Shown: positions 1 to 9,300, counted from the first letter of the stretch. The stretch: DNA of 64,000 bases from Bradyrhizobium sp. CB82 (GCF_029714405.1 NZ_CP121651.1:744001-808000); one strand, 5' to 3'. Notes: generated from the sequence alone by a model not told the origin. A program made the numbers and translations.

Positions 1-1559
1 CGGTGCCCCGCCTTGAACTGGTTGGCGGTCGCCAGGATCTGGATCTGGTATTCGACCACTTCCCCCGGAGTCACCGGAGCGATCGCGTCCTGCGTGAGCT
101 TATGGAATGGCTCCCAGGGCTTCGAACGCTTCTCATCGAGAGCCCTGTATGAGGCTTTCAGCCAGCCTCGCGTCAGCTCACGCTCGGGCAAATTCGATGG
201 AACATCCCGTTCGCCTTCGCGCGCGGTACGGACCGAGACATCCGGCCCCACATCCTTGAGCACGATGATCCAATTGGTGTCGTCTTGATCGATCGCGGCA
301 TAGAGCGTCAGCGTGATCGGGCCGGCGACGGTGACGTCATGCGGCAGAGGCTCGGTCATGTAGCGCAGGCGCTCGACCTTCGTCGTCCGCGTCACCGGCA
401 TCTGGGTGAAGACATCGGGCTCCCGTGCAGCAGCCCCAAGCTCAGCGGCAGGCCGCGGCGGCTCGGTCGACAAGCCTTCCCAATGGGAGAGATAGTATTT
501 GGTCCAGCGGGTCTCCGGCAGCGGCCAATCTGTTCCAGTTCGCCATTCGTTGGCGCCCATCAGCCAGTAACGGACCGCCGGCTCGCTCATGATGCCGGTG
601 TCCTGCCCCTTCAGCCAATGGTCATACCAGCGCAGGATCTCGTCGTGATATTGATGAAACGGCCGCTCGAGATGAGCCGGTCCGGTGAACAGCAGCTTCT
701 TGGGTACATCGACATTCTGGAAGTAATGCTGCGCGCCAAGCCAGTGAAGCTTGTAGGTGTAGGCATAGGCTCCCGAGCCCGTGTAGAACGGGATCTTGAT
801 TTTCTTGAAAGTCTCCTCCGCGCGCTCGACCGTTCCGTCGAACTCCCAGGGATGCGTCATCATGAGATACATGACGAAGGTGCGCTGTCCCTTCTGGGTG
901 AGGATGTTGTAGAGGTTGATGTACTGCTTGAAGTCCGGGTTCTGCATGGCCCGGCGCCAGAGGGCTTCCTCCGCGGCGGGAAGCTCGGCAGGCCGGTCAC
1001 GGGACTCGTGAACCGTGCTGAAGACGTCGAGCAAATAAGGGAAGGTGTGCAGGACACCGCCCGGATTGAAGTCGCGAAATCCGAACATGCCGCCATAGGC
1101 GCTGCACGCGTCGTACGGAAAGATGGCCTTGAGCGCCGGATGCCCTTGAGCTGCGGCACGCCATTGCTCGCCGGCATAGCCGGAGATGCCGACCATCCCG
1201 ACCTTGCCGTTGGACCACGGCTGCTGCGTGATCCATTCAATCGTGTCGTAGTGGTCCGTGTCCTCGTGGCCGTAATGCCCCTCCGACTTGGCAGAGCCTC
1301 TCGGCTGCGCGATCACATGGACGTAACCATTGGCAATGAAGCGTCGCGTATCGCCCGCTTCGATCGGACCGAACCAGAGTGGCGCGTGAGCCGGCTGCGG
1401 CGGCAGGATGTCGGCGATATCGGGCCCTTGAATGTCCTTGTTATGCAGCGCCGACGCATACAGCACCGGATACTTGCCGGGCATGTCCGGACGGTAGACG
1501 TCGACCGCCAGTCGCGTCCCGTCCCTCATGGCGACGCTGATGTCCCGTTCCTCGATCAT
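1..1559 (-). CDS. CocE/NonD family hydrolase (X-Pro dipeptidyl-peptidase-like), 3' end outside window
   Basis: Reading the minus strand from ATG at 1559 gives an uninterrupted frame to the window edge, about 519 residues. The N-terminus carries the family opening RDGTRLAVDVYRP, and a nucleophile region VGISGYAGEQW at about residue 125 holds the presumed catalytic serine. The end at the edge (QFKAGH) is the conserved C-terminal beta-sandwich motif, so only a few tens of residues are missing. Family members hydrolyse esters or amides (cocaine esterase, glutaryl-7-ACA acylase, X-Pro peptidases); the substrate cannot be read here. It lies 255 bases downstream of the molybdenum hydroxylase gene on the same strand and may serve the same catabolic unit. 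The serine is followed by Gly rather than the more common Tyr. Confidence 0.85.
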   Translation of the reverse strand, partial: MIEERDISVAMRDGTRLAVDVYRPDMPGKYPVLYASALHNKDIQGPDIADILPPQPAHAPLWFGPIEAGDTRRFIANGYVHVIAQPRGSAKSEGHYGHEDTDHYDTIEWITQQPWSNGKVGMVGISGYAGEQWRAAAQGHPALKAIFPYDACSAYGGMFGFRDFNPGGVLHTFPYLLDVFSTVHESRDRPAELPAAEEALWRRAMQNPDFKQYINLYNILTQKGQRTFVMYLMMTHPWEFDGTVERAEETFKKIKIPFYTGSGAYAYTYKLHWLGAQHYFQNVDVPKKLLFTGPAHLERPFHQYHDEILRWYDHWLKGQDTGIMSEPAVRYWLMGANEWRTGTDWPLPETRWTKYYLSHWEGLSTEPPRPAAELGAAAREPDVFTQMPVTRTTKVERLRYMTEPLPHDVTVAGPITLTLYAAIDQDDTNWIIVLKDVGPDVSVRTAREGERDVPSNLPERELTRGWLKASYRALDEKRSKPWEPFHKLTQDAIAPVTPGEVVEYQIQILATANQFKAGH

Positions 1560-1814
1560 GGTTTCATCCCGGCTTTTCGCGACGCTTTCGGGTCGACGTT
1601 TGACGCTTTCGTAAGGATGCAACTCCCTCGTCCGACGAGGCGCATTTTGCTGCGAAACTTTACGTTCGTAAAGTTCATTCCTCGGGTCGCGGATAGGACG
1701 GCCCGTCCTGCTGGTGGAACGGCGCGCGCGAGCGTGATCTGGGCGATGCGCGGCATCGCTCGCCGCGGGAGTCAATCCAGCTCGTCGCGTAACTCCTCGA
1801 TCCGCGCGTTGTGA

Positions 1815-4040
1815 TCAGGAAAGCGAGGCCTTCACGCGTTCCAGCGTCATCGGCAGGTCACGGAGGCGTCGTCCCGTCGCATGCGCGAAGGCATTGGCCA
1901 GGGCTGCGGATGTCGGCGGAAGAGCGCCTTCGCCGGCTCCGAGCGAGGGACCGCCTCGTTCCATCAGCATGATCTCGATGCTGGGCACGTCGGGAAACGC
2001 GAGGATCGGATAGCCCGACCAGTCACGGCTCGTGATCTCGCGCCTGTCGAAAGTGACCTGCTCCTTCAGCGCCAGACTGACCGCCTGCACGATGCCGCCT
2101 TCGAGCTGGTTCTTCGCACCATCGGGATTGACGACGACTCCGATATCCGCCGCCATCACGACGCGGGGGACCTTGATGAGGCCGGTCTTGCGGTCGACCT
2201 CCACGTCGACCACGACGGCCGCATACATTCCGATGTTCTTGTAGCGGCAGAAGGCCAGGCCCCGGCCATGCTGGCCATCGCCTCTCTTTCCCGGAATCCA
2301 GCCGGCCTTGTCGACGGCGGCTTGCAGCACGGCCCGCGCGCGGGAATCCCTGAGATGAGCCAGGCGAAATGCAAGCGGATCGCTGCCGGCGGCCTCGGCG
2401 AGCTCGTCCATGAAGGACTCTATGGCGAAGGTGTTGCCGTGCGATCCAAGCGTTCGGAACGAGCCGTTTCGCATCGGCGTATCGAGCAGGAGATGGTTCC
2501 GGATCTCCTTCCGCGGTAGCTCATAAGACGGCACCGCGTTGCGGTCACCATCGCCAAACGGCTGAGGGATATGCGGCGGAGGGGACTTCACGAAGGGGGT
2601 GCTCAAGTCCCATGCCGCAAGAAGATTGACGCCGCCGGCCTGGCCCGGCCGCATCGCGTGGCTGTTGCTCCAGACGTCGTACGACCAGTCGACGATCTTG
2701 CCGTCCGATCCAAGCGCCGCTTCGACCTTCATCGCCATTGCGGGACCGAGGGGAGCCCAGGCGAATTCGTCGTCGCGCATCCACTGAAGCTTGACCGGCG
2801 CGCCCGGGACGGCGCGCGCCACAAGCGCCGCGTCGAGCGCGACGTCGTCGGCGCCATTGTGCCCGTAGCATCCGGATCCTGGCGTATGGACGACGTCGAC
2901 CGCGTTGGCCTGCATGCCCAACACTTTGGCCAAGTCGCCCCTCAGGGGAAACGCGCCCTGCGTATGGGACCACACGGTCATGCGACCGTCCTTCAGCCAG
3001 GCGACCGCACAGGAAGGGCCGATGGCTGCATGCGACAAATAGGAACGGGAATATTCGGCGCTCACCCGTTTGGCTTGGTCTGGCGCGGGCGCGGACAGAC
3101 CGGCGGCGCCCACAACGATCGTCTCGGCGCGAAGCTTCTGGAGCTCTGCGCGCAAGCCGGTGATGTCGGGAAGCTGCACCGCGTCGTCGCTCCAACGCGC
3201 AACAGACGCGATCGCATTGCGGGCCGCGATCGCCTGCTCTTCGCGCCTGGCGGCCACGGCCAGAAAATTTCCGTCCCTGATGACCGCGATCACGCCCGGA
3301 AGCGAACGCACCGCGGCTTCGTCAAAGGAAAGCAGCTTCGCACCATAGCGCGGTGGGCGGACCACCCGCGCAAAGATCATTCCGGGAAGCCTCAGGTCCT
3401 GAACGTAGGACGGTGCTCCAGTCAGCTTTCCGGGCAGATCGATCCGATTGACTGACTTGCCGACAATTGAATAATCGCTCGGCTTCTTCGGCGCGGCGGC
3501 GAGCGCGATGTCGCCCTTCAACAGATCGGAACTCTCCTTCGCGAGTTCCCAAAACGTCGCGCGTCTCCCGTCCAACGCGGCGATCGTGCCATCTCTGACC
3601 TGTAGATCATCCGTGCGGCGGCCAAACCGACGCGCCGCCGCAGCAAGAAGAATGCCACGCGCCTCGGCACTTGCCGCACGGATGGCGCCTCCGCTCTGCT
3701 CGACCGATTGGCTGCCAAAGGTGTACTGCTCATCCGGTCCCCGCGAGGTGTCAGCGGAGATCATGCGGATCTTGTCGAACCGGACGTCGAGCTCCTCCGC
3801 CGCAATCTGCGCCAACGCGGTCAGGATCCCCTGCCCTAGCTCGGCCTTCCCCGTGAAGACCGTCACCGTCTCATCGGGCTCCAGGCGGATCCATCCCGCC
3901 AGTCTGCGATTGTTGCGCAGGCTGAATGGCACGTTGGTGGTCGCCTGGCCAAAGACAGGAGGAGACGGCAGCGCGAAGGTCGCGAGTACGACACCGAGCG
4001 ACTGCGTGACTTGCCTGCGGGAAAGCCTTGCAACGCTCAT
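1815..4040 (-). CDS. Molybdopterin-binding subunit of xanthine dehydrogenase/isoquinoline 1-oxidoreductase type (IorB-like)
   Basis: A 741-residue protein starting with ATG at 4040, whose first bases overlap the TGA of the 2Fe-2S subunit gene (ATGA), indicating translational coupling. It is the large catalytic subunit of a molybdenum hydroxylase: molybdopterin-binding aldehyde oxidase/xanthine dehydrogenase repeats fill the chain, and the C-terminal GAGEGALPPTSAAL contains the Glu that acts as base in this family. The N-terminus (SRRQVTQSLGVVL followed by a hydrophobic stretch and Pro/Ala residues) looks like a Tat signal, as in IorB-type enzymes that work in the periplasm without an FAD subunit. 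No FAD/CO-dehydrogenase medium subunit lies nearby, which fits the two-subunit IorAB layout. Likely hydroxylates an N-heteroaromatic or an aldehyde. Confidence 0.88.
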   Translation of the reverse strand: MSVARLSRRQVTQSLGVVLATFALPSPPVFGQATTNVPFSLRNNRRLAGWIRLEPDETVTVFTGKAELGQGILTALAQIAAEELDVRFDKIRMISADTSRGPDEQYTFGSQSVEQSGGAIRAASAEARGILLAAAARRFGRRTDDLQVRDGTIAALDGRRATFWELAKESSDLLKGDIALAAAPKKPSDYSIVGKSVNRIDLPGKLTGAPSYVQDLRLPGMIFARVVRPPRYGAKLLSFDEAAVRSLPGVIAVIRDGNFLAVAARREEQAIAARNAIASVARWSDDAVQLPDITGLRAELQKLRAETIVVGAAGLSAPAPDQAKRVSAEYSRSYLSHAAIGPSCAVAWLKDGRMTVWSHTQGAFPLRGDLAKVLGMQANAVDVVHTPGSGCYGHNGADDVALDAALVARAVPGAPVKLQWMRDDEFAWAPLGPAMAMKVEAALGSDGKIVDWSYDVWSNSHAMRPGQAGGVNLLAAWDLSTPFVKSPPPHIPQPFGDGDRNAVPSYELPRKEIRNHLLLDTPMRNGSFRTLGSHGNTFAIESFMDELAEAAGSDPLAFRLAHLRDSRARAVLQAAVDKAGWIPGKRGDGQHGRGLAFCRYKNIGMYAAVVVDVEVDRKTGLIKVPRVVMAADIGVVVNPDGAKNQLEGGIVQAVSLALKEQVTFDRREITSRDWSGYPILAFPDVPSIEIMLMERGGPSLGAGEGALPPTSAALANAFAHATGRRLRDLPMTLERVKASLS

Positions 4041-4501
4041 CGTGCGGCCTCCGTGGCGGCCCGGCGAACGGCGCGCACCACCCGATTGTGGACACCACAG
4101 CGGCAAAGCTGGTCCGCCAGCGCACCCCTGATCTCGTCTTCGCTTGGGTTTGGATTTTGATCCAGCAAGGCCTTCGCCGCCATGATCATGCCGTTGGAGC
4201 AGTAGCCGCACTGGGCCGCCTGCTCATCGATGAACGCCTTCTGGAGAGGATGCGGCTTCTCGGCCGTGCCCAATCCCTCGAGCGTGACGATCGGAGCATC
4301 TTCGACATCATGCAAAGCAATCGAGCAGGTCCTCACCAGCTTTCCGCCCATCAGGGCGGCGCAGGCCCCGCATTGCCTCAGGCCACAGCCGAACTTCGGA
4401 CCATTCAATCCGAGATCATTGCGCAGCACGTAGAGCAGCGGGGTCTCCGCAGCAGCGTCGACCACATGGGATTCGCCGTTGACCGAAATTCGGTGTGACA
4501 T
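4037..4501 (-). CDS. (2Fe-2S)-binding subunit of molybdenum hydroxylase (IorA-like)
   Basis: This 154-residue protein has the standard two-domain small subunit. The plant-type ferredoxin domain comes first, with the cluster motif GCGLRQCGAC and a fourth Cys in LVRTCS. The four-helix domain with the second cluster follows, with motifs QCGYCSNGM and LCRCGVH. It transfers electrons from the molybdenum centre of the next gene, which it overlaps by 4 bases. Length and cysteine pattern match IorA, CoxS and the XDH small subunit. The upstream gap to DoxX (4502-4640) could hold its own promoter, but all genes here run the same way, so co-transcription with pirin and DoxX is also possible. Confidence 0.92.
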   Translation of the reverse strand: MSHRISVNGESHVVDAAAETPLLYVLRNDLGLNGPKFGCGLRQCGACAALMGGKLVRTCSIALHDVEDAPIVTLEGLGTAEKPHPLQKAFIDEQAAQCGYCSNGMIMAAKALLDQNPNPSEDEIRGALADQLCRCGVHNRVVRAVRRAATEAAR

Positions 4502-4640
4502 CCTTCATCCACCGTCAGGCGCCGGCCGGCCCCGCGGTTTGCTGCGGAGTCCGGCTAACGATAAAGACTCTTGCAGGACGATGAGTTCCGAAGTCTTGGA
4601 CGAAACCGGCATCACCTGCCCGCGAAGACGTCGAGGTCGC

Positions 4641-5060
4641 TCAGCGCGCTGCCGCCGCGTTCGCAACGGAAACACTGCCCTTGGACAGTCGGTTGTCGAG
4701 GCTGAGGGTGCCCGCACCGAACGCTGCGATCTGAAGCAGACCACCCGCCATCATGACGTTCTTGAGGAAATGGATCATCTGGTTCTGATCGGCGAAGTTG
4801 TTGTGGAACGCCACGCCAGCGGCGATACAGAACACCGCCTGCGCGAGCGCGACGAAGCGCACCTGGTAACCTGCGATCAGCAGAATCCCGCCACCGAGCT
4901 CGAGCGCGACAGCCACGATGTAGGCAAGTGGCGGCACAGGCAGGCCGGCGGCGGCAATCATCGCGGTCGTCGGGCCGAAGGCGGCAAGCTTGCCGAGGCC
5001 GCTCATGACGAAAGGCAGGCCGATCAGCACGCGGCCAACGAGAGGAAGATAGCGGTTCAT
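4641..5060 (-). CDS. DoxX family membrane protein
   Basis: A 139-residue hydrophobic protein with four predicted transmembrane segments. It opens with the family pattern VGRVLIGLPFVMSGLGKL and keeps the second-segment motif LELGGGILLIAGY. DoxX proteins are small inner-membrane proteins of uncertain role, linked to oxidoreductase or redox-stress systems. It starts 26 bases downstream of the pirin stop on the same strand, a pairing often seen in proteobacteria with a LysR regulator nearby, as here. The C-terminal 25 residues are polar and probably cytoplasmic. No catalytic function should be assumed. Confidence 0.88.
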   Translation of the reverse strand: MNRYLPLVGRVLIGLPFVMSGLGKLAAFGPTTAMIAAAGLPVPPLAYIVAVALELGGGILLIAGYQVRFVALAQAVFCIAAGVAFHNNFADQNQMIHFLKNVMMAGGLLQIAAFGAGTLSLDNRLSKGSVSVANAAAAR

Positions 5061-5086
5061 GGTATTTGCTCCTTGGTGTGATGGGT

Positions 5087-5794
5087 TCAGGCGGCATCGA
5101 CGAGGATGAACTCCGCATCCTCGATTGCCGTGATGGTGAGTTCGGGTTCGTCGATGGCGGCGATGCCGTCGCCGACAGCAACCCGATGCCCGTTGACGAG
5201 AATCGCGCCCTGGGCAGGGGCGAGATAGGTGTGCCGCAGATGCGCCGACGGCGTGTGGGTCAGAGCGGTCCCGGCGAGCAGCGTGGCTCCCAGGATGCGG
5301 GCGTCGGCGCGGATCGTGAGCGCTTCGGGACTCTTCGGATCTCCGCTTGCGAGCTCGATGAGTCGCCCGGCGCGATCCGTTTTCGGGAACTTGCGCGTAT
5401 TCCAGCGGGGCGCTCCGCCGCTCTGACGCGGACGCAGCCAGATCTGGAATAGCTTGAGCGGATCCTCGTCACCGTTGTGCTCGGAATGACTGATACCCGT
5501 CCCGGCGCTCATGACCTGCACGTCGCCGGCCATGGTCCGGCCGACATTGCCGACGCTGTCCTCGTGCGTGACGGTACCCTGGCGCACATAGGTCACGATC
5601 TCCATGTTGGCGTGAGAATGTCGGCCGAAGCCCGTACCCGGCGCGATCTCGTCATCATTCCAGATCACGAGCGCGCCTAGCGGCGCATTTGCCGGATTGC
5701 CGTCTGCCGACACGATGAAATGGTGGCGCGCCTTGAGCCAGCCGCGGTCGGCGTGATCGAGCGTTTCCCTGGATCGAAGCTGCAACATGACCAT
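5087..5794 (-). CDS. Pirin family protein (YhhW-type bicupin)
   Basis: A 235-residue pirin. The N-terminal cupin has the metal-binding set GFGRHSHANMEIVTYV (two His, one Glu) and the later His in ISHSEHN; the C-terminal half is the shorter degenerate cupin seen in YhhW. Bacterial members have quercetin 2,3-dioxygenase-like activity or act as redox-responsive partners; the physiological substrate is generally unknown. The start may be Met1 at 5794 or Met3 two codons in. It is the first gene of a probable pirin-doxX transcript. An inverted repeat (5879-5902) lies 85 bases upstream, between it and the LysR gene, and is a candidate operator. Confidence 0.9.
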   Translation of the reverse strand: MVMLQLRSRETLDHADRGWLKARHHFIVSADGNPANAPLGALVIWNDDEIAPGTGFGRHSHANMEIVTYVRQGTVTHEDSVGNVGRTMAGDVQVMSAGTGISHSEHNGDEDPLKLFQIWLRPRQSGGAPRWNTRKFPKTDRAGRLIELASGDPKSPEALTIRADARILGATLLAGTALTHTPSAHLRHTYLAPAQGAILVNGHRVAVGDGIAAIDEPELTITAIEDAEFILVDAA

Positions 5795-5878
5795 TCCCTG
5801 TTTGGACTCGACGGGTGCCGTCTTGGGAATGGTTATGGGGCTAAACCCATCGCTTGATTAGTCGGCGGGATATGGACA

Positions 5879-5902
5879 CGTCGTTCTATCTGGTGAACGA
5901 CG
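5879..5902. promoter_or_regulatory. Inverted repeat, candidate operator of the pirin promoter
   Basis: CGTCGTTC at 5879-5886 and GAACGACG at 5895-5902 are perfect inverted 8-base arms around an 8-base spacer. The repeat sits between the LysR stop and the pirin start. There is no T-run after it on the minus strand, so it is a poor intrinsic terminator. Arm and spacing geometry would fit a LysR or TetR-type dimer site. Binding is inferred only. Confidence 0.4.
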
Positions 5903-5973
5903 ACCGACTGGCGAGCCCGTGAAGCTACCGGCGGTCTCACGACGGGCCCTGCGCACTCGACCTCCCTCTTCCG

Positions 5974-6876
5974 CTAAGAGGTGGCTGACGATTTCAACGT
6001 CTCGGCGACGAAATCAATCACCACCCTGACACTCGGCAGCATGCCGCGTCGCGAGGGAAAGACGAGATGAAGGATACCCTCGGTGCCGCTCCATTCGGGC
6101 AGCACGCGCACAAGGGCGCCGCTCGCAAGCGCATCCTGGCAATATCTGGCTGGAAGCAGGGTAATTCCGGCGCCTTGGCAGGCCGCCGCCATCAGAATGT
6201 CGAAGCTACCGCTCGCAAGCCGAGGCTCGATGGATACGCTGGCGGTCTCACCGTCTTCGGCCGTCAGATCCCAGGTACTCGTGCTCTGCTCGTCCTGGTG
6301 CAGGATCGGAAGTTTGGCAAGGTGGGCTGGCGTACTCGGAACGCCCGCCGTTGCGAGCAGGTCTGGACTCGCGACAAGGATACGCCGGCTCACACCGATC
6401 CGCTTCACCTGGAGATCGGCGTCAGTGTCGAGCCGCTCGCGAACGCGAATCGCAACGTCGACCCCTTCATGGATCAAATCGACGCGGCGATTGGTTGCGA
6501 TGCACTGGACGCGCAATTGAGGGTGGGCCGCAAGGAAATCCGGTAGACGGCCGGCAATGGCATCCTGAAGTCCGAGCGGGCAGCTCAGCCGAACCAGCCC
6601 GCGTGGCTCAGCCTGCATGCGGAGCGCGACCTCCTCTGCGGCGTCAGCCTCGATGACCGCGGCCCGCGCATGCTCGTAGACTTGTTGGCCGACCGGGGTC
6701 AGACCGACGCCGCGCGTCGTTCGATCGAGCAACCGCACGCCGAGCCGCTCCTCCAACAGTGCCACCCGGCGGCTGACAAGTGACTTGGGCACGCCAAGCG
6801 CGCGAGAAGCCGCCGAGAAACCCCGATGGAGGACGACGGAGACGAAGAACTGAAGATCGTTCAAATCGCGAGCCAT
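5974..6876 (-). CDS. LysR family transcriptional regulator
   Basis: A 300-residue regulator when read from ATG at 6876 (MARDLNDLQFFVSVV); a longer in-frame extension to 6966 lacks family similarity. Residues 1-60 form the winged helix-turn-helix (FSAASRALGVPKSLVSRRVALLEERLG, split here as FSAASRALGVPK and SLVSRRVALLEE). Residues about 90-295 are the periplasmic-binding-protein-like effector domain beginning PRGLVRLSCP. It follows the crotonase gene on the same strand and precedes pirin-doxX, so its likely target is the pirin promoter region, where an inverted repeat is present. The effector is unknown. Confidence 0.9.
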   Translation of the reverse strand: MARDLNDLQFFVSVVLHRGFSAASRALGVPKSLVSRRVALLEERLGVRLLDRTTRGVGLTPVGQQVYEHARAAVIEADAAEEVALRMQAEPRGLVRLSCPLGLQDAIAGRLPDFLAAHPQLRVQCIATNRRVDLIHEGVDVAIRVRERLDTDADLQVKRIGVSRRILVASPDLLATAGVPSTPAHLAKLPILHQDEQSTSTWDLTAEDGETASVSIEPRLASGSFDILMAAACQGAGITLLPARYCQDALASGALVRVLPEWSGTEGILHLVFPSRRGMLPSVRVVIDFVAETLKSSATS

Positions 6877-6975
6877 CTTCGATCCATGCCGTCCCGACCT
6901 GCTGAGACTATCCGCTCGTCCGGCAGGCGGACCTGTCCGGACGAGCGAGGATACGATCTCTACCAAGTCGTTCCA

Positions 6976-7764
6976 TCATCGGCCAGTGAAGGCGATCTTG
7001 GGCGGTTCGATCCCCTTCCTGATGGCCTCGGCCCGAGCCGTTCGGCCGCGCCGGGCGTCTTCAGAGCTGTGAAGCGCCATCGTGACGTCCAGGATCATCG
7101 CATCCGCCGAAGGCACACCGCCGCCCGACCATGCTTTCAGCAATGTTCGAATCGCCGCATAGGAACGGGTGGGACCGGTCGCAAGGTCTTGCACGAACTT
7201 CAACGCCGCAGCTTCGACATCGCTGGACGGCAACACCTGCGTTGCGAGACCCAATTGACCGGCGGTGGTACCCGACATCGCCTCGCAAAGCATCGCATAG
7301 CGCGCGGCGCGAGAACGGCCGATTCGTTCGGCCAATCTCTGCACTGCGCCGGCAACCGGCGCGGACCCGACGGAGGCCTCGATGCAGCGGAAGATCGCAT
7401 CTTCGGCCGCAATGATGAAGTCGCACGCGAGGGCGAGCTCGAAGGCGCCGCCGAACGCCGCCCCGCGAACGGCTGCGACCGTCGGAATCTGCAAGGCCTC
7501 AAGCGCACGGAATGACTGATTGCATTCGGCAATGAAGGTCCGGAACTGATTGGCGCTCTTCTCCAGGAAGTCGAGCACATCGCCTCCCTGGCTGAAATTC
7601 GGCCCCTCCGCACGCACGAGCAGGGCCCTGATGTCGGCCTCGCTGGCCTCGTGGACGGCCTGCTTGAGGGAATTGGAGAAGTTCGAGGCGATGAGATTTT
7701 TCGGCGGATTGGCCAGCACGATATGGCCGACCGTGTCTTGCTGCTCGAACCTGATGACTTGCAT
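6976..7764 (-). CDS. Enoyl-CoA hydratase/isomerase (crotonase) family protein
   Basis: A 262-residue crotonase-fold protein. The oxyanion-hole strand AAVRGAAFGGAFELALACDF carries the first conserved Glu. The segment that normally supplies the second catalytic Glu (usually PEVGLG) reads EASVGSAPVAG here, so the chemistry may be isomerase, hydrolase or a C-C cleaving variant rather than simple hydration. It is the last gene of the run VOC, LLM monooxygenase, flavin reductase, hydrolase, crotonase, only 15 bases after the hydrolase stop, so it probably acts on a CoA ester made by that oxidation route. Confidence 0.88.
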   Translation of the reverse strand: MQVIRFEQQDTVGHIVLANPPKNLIASNFSNSLKQAVHEASEADIRALLVRAEGPNFSQGGDVLDFLEKSANQFRTFIAECNQSFRALEALQIPTVAAVRGAAFGGAFELALACDFIIAAEDAIFRCIEASVGSAPVAGAVQRLAERIGRSRAARYAMLCEAMSGTTAGQLGLATQVLPSSDVEAAALKFVQDLATGPTRSYAAIRTLLKAWSGGGVPSADAMILDVTMALHSSEDARRGRTARAEAIRKGIEPPKIAFTGR

Positions 7765-7779
7765 CTAGACCTCCCTGTG

Positions 7780-8685
7780 TCAGGCGCCGATTGCGGCAGG
7801 CGTCTGGGTTTGTGTTTGGGCCACCATCTGACGAACGATGGAATTGAATGTGGCGGGAGCCTCGAGTTTGAGCATGTGGCCACAATCCTCGAACGAATGC
7901 CATGTTGCCCAGGGCGCCGCGGCGAGGAGCCGATCCGCGTGGTCCCGACGGGGCGCGACCTGGTCGCGCGTGCCGGAGAGTATGGCTATCGGGCACCTGA
8001 CCTCGGAAATAACGTCAGGGGTGTAGATGGTGAAGAGCGACCGTATCGCCTGGTGCCAGCCGTCGGTCGTCATTGCGTCCCGCAACGGCTCGATATGCTG
8101 CCGGACGGGACTCGGAGTGTCTGGCGTGAGGAGCCTGTCTGCGATCGCTGCACGCGAGACTGGGATCGTGGTATCTGCGGTACTCAGCCATGCAGCGAGC
8201 TCGGCGTCGCGCGCCTCGCCCACGAGATGACCTCTGGCGGCATTAGGAGCCGACAAGACCAGGCTACCGAGCAGCGACGGATAGCGCCTCGCGAAAGCCA
8301 GCGCGACGACGCTTCCCCACGAGCTGCCAACCAGGACGGAAATCCGCTTCACGCGAAGCGCGAGCACGAGGACTTCGAGTGCGTCCGCATAGTCCTCGAT
8401 GCGCGCATCGCGCCCCGCGACCGGCGAGCTGCCACCGAAGCCCGGCGCGTTCCAGGCGACCACGCGAAATTCGCGCGACAGCCCGGCGAATTGAGCACGG
8501 TATCCAGCCGAACTGGATCCAAGTCCATGAAGCATCAGCACCACGGGATTGCCTCCGCTTCCGGCGGCGCGATATTCGACCACTCCCCGCTGCCCCTCAT
8601 AGATCGGCGAGGTAACGCTCACCTGAGCAAGTTCCGGCAAGTCCTGCGCAAGGAGCTCGGCATCCAACAGAGACAATCCGGCCAT
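7780..8685 (-). CDS. Alpha/beta hydrolase
   Basis: A 301-residue alpha/beta-hydrolase. It shows the oxyanion motif MLHGLGSSS, the nucleophile elbow VGSSWGS (Gly-x-Ser-x-Gly), a late Asp in SGTRDQVAP and His in DCGHMLKLEAP, which together make a complete triad. This profile matches C-C bond or ester hydrolases of aromatic pathways, such as MhpC-like enzymes. It begins 3 bases after the flavin reductase stop and ends 15 bases before the crotonase start, so it is firmly within the operon. It may hydrolyse the product of the LLM monooxygenase. Exact substrate not deducible. Confidence 0.88.
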   Translation of the reverse strand: MAGLSLLDAELLAQDLPELAQVSVTSPIYEGQRGVVEYRAAGSGGNPVVLMLHGLGSSSAGYRAQFAGLSREFRVVAWNAPGFGGSSPVAGRDARIEDYADALEVLVLALRVKRISVLVGSSWGSVVALAFARRYPSLLGSLVLSAPNAARGHLVGEARDAELAAWLSTADTTIPVSRAAIADRLLTPDTPSPVRQHIEPLRDAMTTDGWHQAIRSLFTIYTPDVISEVRCPIAILSGTRDQVAPRRDHADRLLAAAPWATWHSFEDCGHMLKLEAPATFNSIVRQMVAQTQTQTPAAIGA

Positions 8686-8688
8686 CGC

Positions 8689-9273
8689 TCAGGCTCCAGC
8701 CTGGAGCTCAAGCCGCGCGGCCGGCTCGCGCCTTGCCTCGGAAGCATGGCTCGACGATTGTGCGCCGTCGGCGAGATCGTGGGGAGCGGTCGACAGGTAT
8801 TGACCGTTTCCGAAGGCAAGCGGCTTCCGATTGGCGTGATCGATCGCAAGGACTTCACCGACATAGATCGTGTGGTCGCCGCCCGGCACGCGGGAGATGA
8901 CCCGACATTGCAGGCGGGCGCTGCAATCGCGTAGCAGCGGCACGCCGCCGTCGCCAATGTCGACATCGACGCCTGAGAATTTCTCGTGTGAGGATTTCGC
9001 AAACCGCTTCGACAGCTCGATCTGGTCCTCGGCGAGGATGTTCACTGCAAAGCGTTCGGCTCCGGAGAACACCGGATGGCTGTGGCTCTTGACCGCCTGG
9101 CTCCAGAGAACCAAGGGCGGATCGAGCGACACCGAGCTGAACGAGTTGGCGGTGACCCCGTGAAACCGGCCCTCATCATCGGCCGTGGTGATCACGGTCA
9201 CGCCCGTGACGAAGGTGCCGAGCACGCGCCGCAGGTCGCGGCTGTCGAATAGACGGTCATCGGACATTTTCAC
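8689..9273 (-). CDS. Flavin reductase (DIM6/NTAB-type FMN-binding)
   Basis: A 194-residue member of the flavin reductase-like split-barrel family. Landmarks are the opening FVTGVTVITT, the flavin-binding VTANSFSSVSLDPPLVLW and the C-terminal histidine motif GGDHTIYVGEV. It would reduce FMN or FAD with NAD(P)H and hand it to the LLM-class monooxygenase encoded just upstream (27 bases away), the usual two-component arrangement. Either Met1 (9273) or Met3 (9267) could start translation. The last 30 residues are polar and unusual, with many Ser/Ala/Arg, and may be disordered. Confidence 0.9.
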   Translation of the reverse strand: MKMSDDRLFDSRDLRRVLGTFVTGVTVITTADDEGRFHGVTANSFSSVSLDPPLVLWSQAVKSHSHPVFSGAERFAVNILAEDQIELSKRFAKSSHEKFSGVDVDIGDGGVPLLRDCSARLQCRVISRVPGGDHTIYVGEVLAIDHANRKPLAFGNGQYLSTAPHDLADGAQSSSHASEARREPAARLELQAGA

Positions 9274-9300
9274 CTCCCGGTATTCGCCTCTGTTGCGCGG

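Noticed and set aside
285..1814. Long plus-strand frame (509 codons) antisense to the CocE-type gene
   Set aside because: It mirrors the high-GC third-position pattern of the minus-strand gene, which has clear family motifs; the plus translation is Arg/Asp-rich with no domain.
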